Shown: one piece after another, positions 62,065 to 64,000 of the stretch
Position numbering within the stretch: position 1 is the stretch's first letter
Layout of the letters: every line of letters starts with the position of its first letter
DNA from: Micromonospora inositola
GTDB lineage: Bacteria > Actinomycetota > Actinomycetes > Mycobacteriales > Micromonosporaceae
Assembly: GCF_900090285.1 (NCBI RefSeq)
Contig: NZ_LT607754.1
Location: 1,798,001 to 1,862,000, forward strand
Direction: 5' to 3'
DNA length: 64,000 bases
The notes under the pieces: model-generated
What the model was told of the DNA's origin: nothing
The model's input: only the letters and a program-made list of their open reading frames with translations
Database searches by the model: none
Made by a program: the position numbers and the translations under genes

Positions 62065-64000
<1,936 letters not shown>

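Overview
The window is a 64 kb piece of a high-GC actinobacterial chromosome, most likely from the Micromonosporaceae (Micromonospora-like). Supporting signs are the base composition, the frequent GTG and TTG starts, a CrgA protein, a mycothiol-type (MDMPI) protein, and the conserved wall-growth locus crgA - DUF881 - class E sortase - pabA/trpG - pknB - pknA - pbpA - ftsW/rodA - pstP - fhaB - fhaA, which sits near oriC in actinobacteria. Both outer genes run off the window: a proline-rich membrane protein on the left and a subtilisin on the right.

Layout. 1-20,000 holds ordinary chromosomal genes: an NHL/thioredoxin protein, a 5-oxoprolinase operon (pxpB-pxpC-pxpA), a hemolysin III/PAQR protein, two DUF6458 paralogues around a SixA-type phosphatase, a FadE5-like acyl-CoA dehydrogenase, a divergent NAD(P)-binding protein/MarR pair, a SpoIIE-type phosphatase, an RlpA-like protein, a phosphoribosyltransferase, a questin-oxidase-like protein, a Tat-exported lectin/DMFA2-like protein and small enzymes. 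20,027-26,722 holds three paralogous secreted proteins that combine a PD40 beta-propeller with three cell-wall-binding-2 repeats. All three appear to start at TTG. 26,775-34,364 is a decaying island at a tRNA-Gly(CCC): a 44-bp duplication of the tRNA 3' part, an N-terminally truncated tyrosine integrase, pieces of older integrases, a colicin-immunity-like gene, an MDMPI protein, an RNA-ligase-like phosphoesterase and a tandemly duplicated ltrA whose second copy carries a one-base frameshift.

34,620-46,301 is largely envelope-related: an M43-type metalloprotease, a PPOX protein, dcd, two NlpC/P60 hydrolases (one behind a clear c-di-AMP riboswitch), a large amidase, two CNNM/CorC-type proteins and a membrane Fe-S oxidoreductase of the EtfD type. 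46,654-59,664 is the wall-growth and Ser/Thr kinase locus. Then follow tRNA-Leu(CAG), a two-gene epimerase/WecG-type glycosyltransferase operon and the subtilisin.

How parts fit. PknA/PknB, PstP and the two FHA proteins form a phosphorylation circuit over PbpA and FtsW. The NlpC, RlpA, amidase and CWB2 proteins act on or bind the wall. An almost identical palindrome lies before both the acyl-CoA dehydrogenase and the EtfD-like gene, 37 kb apart, suggesting one regulator controls beta-oxidation and its electron exit route. I did not find a clear new defence or biosynthetic system. The most unusual items are the CWB2 triplet, the layered tRNA-Gly island with its ltrA duplication and orphan immunity gene, and the shared operator.
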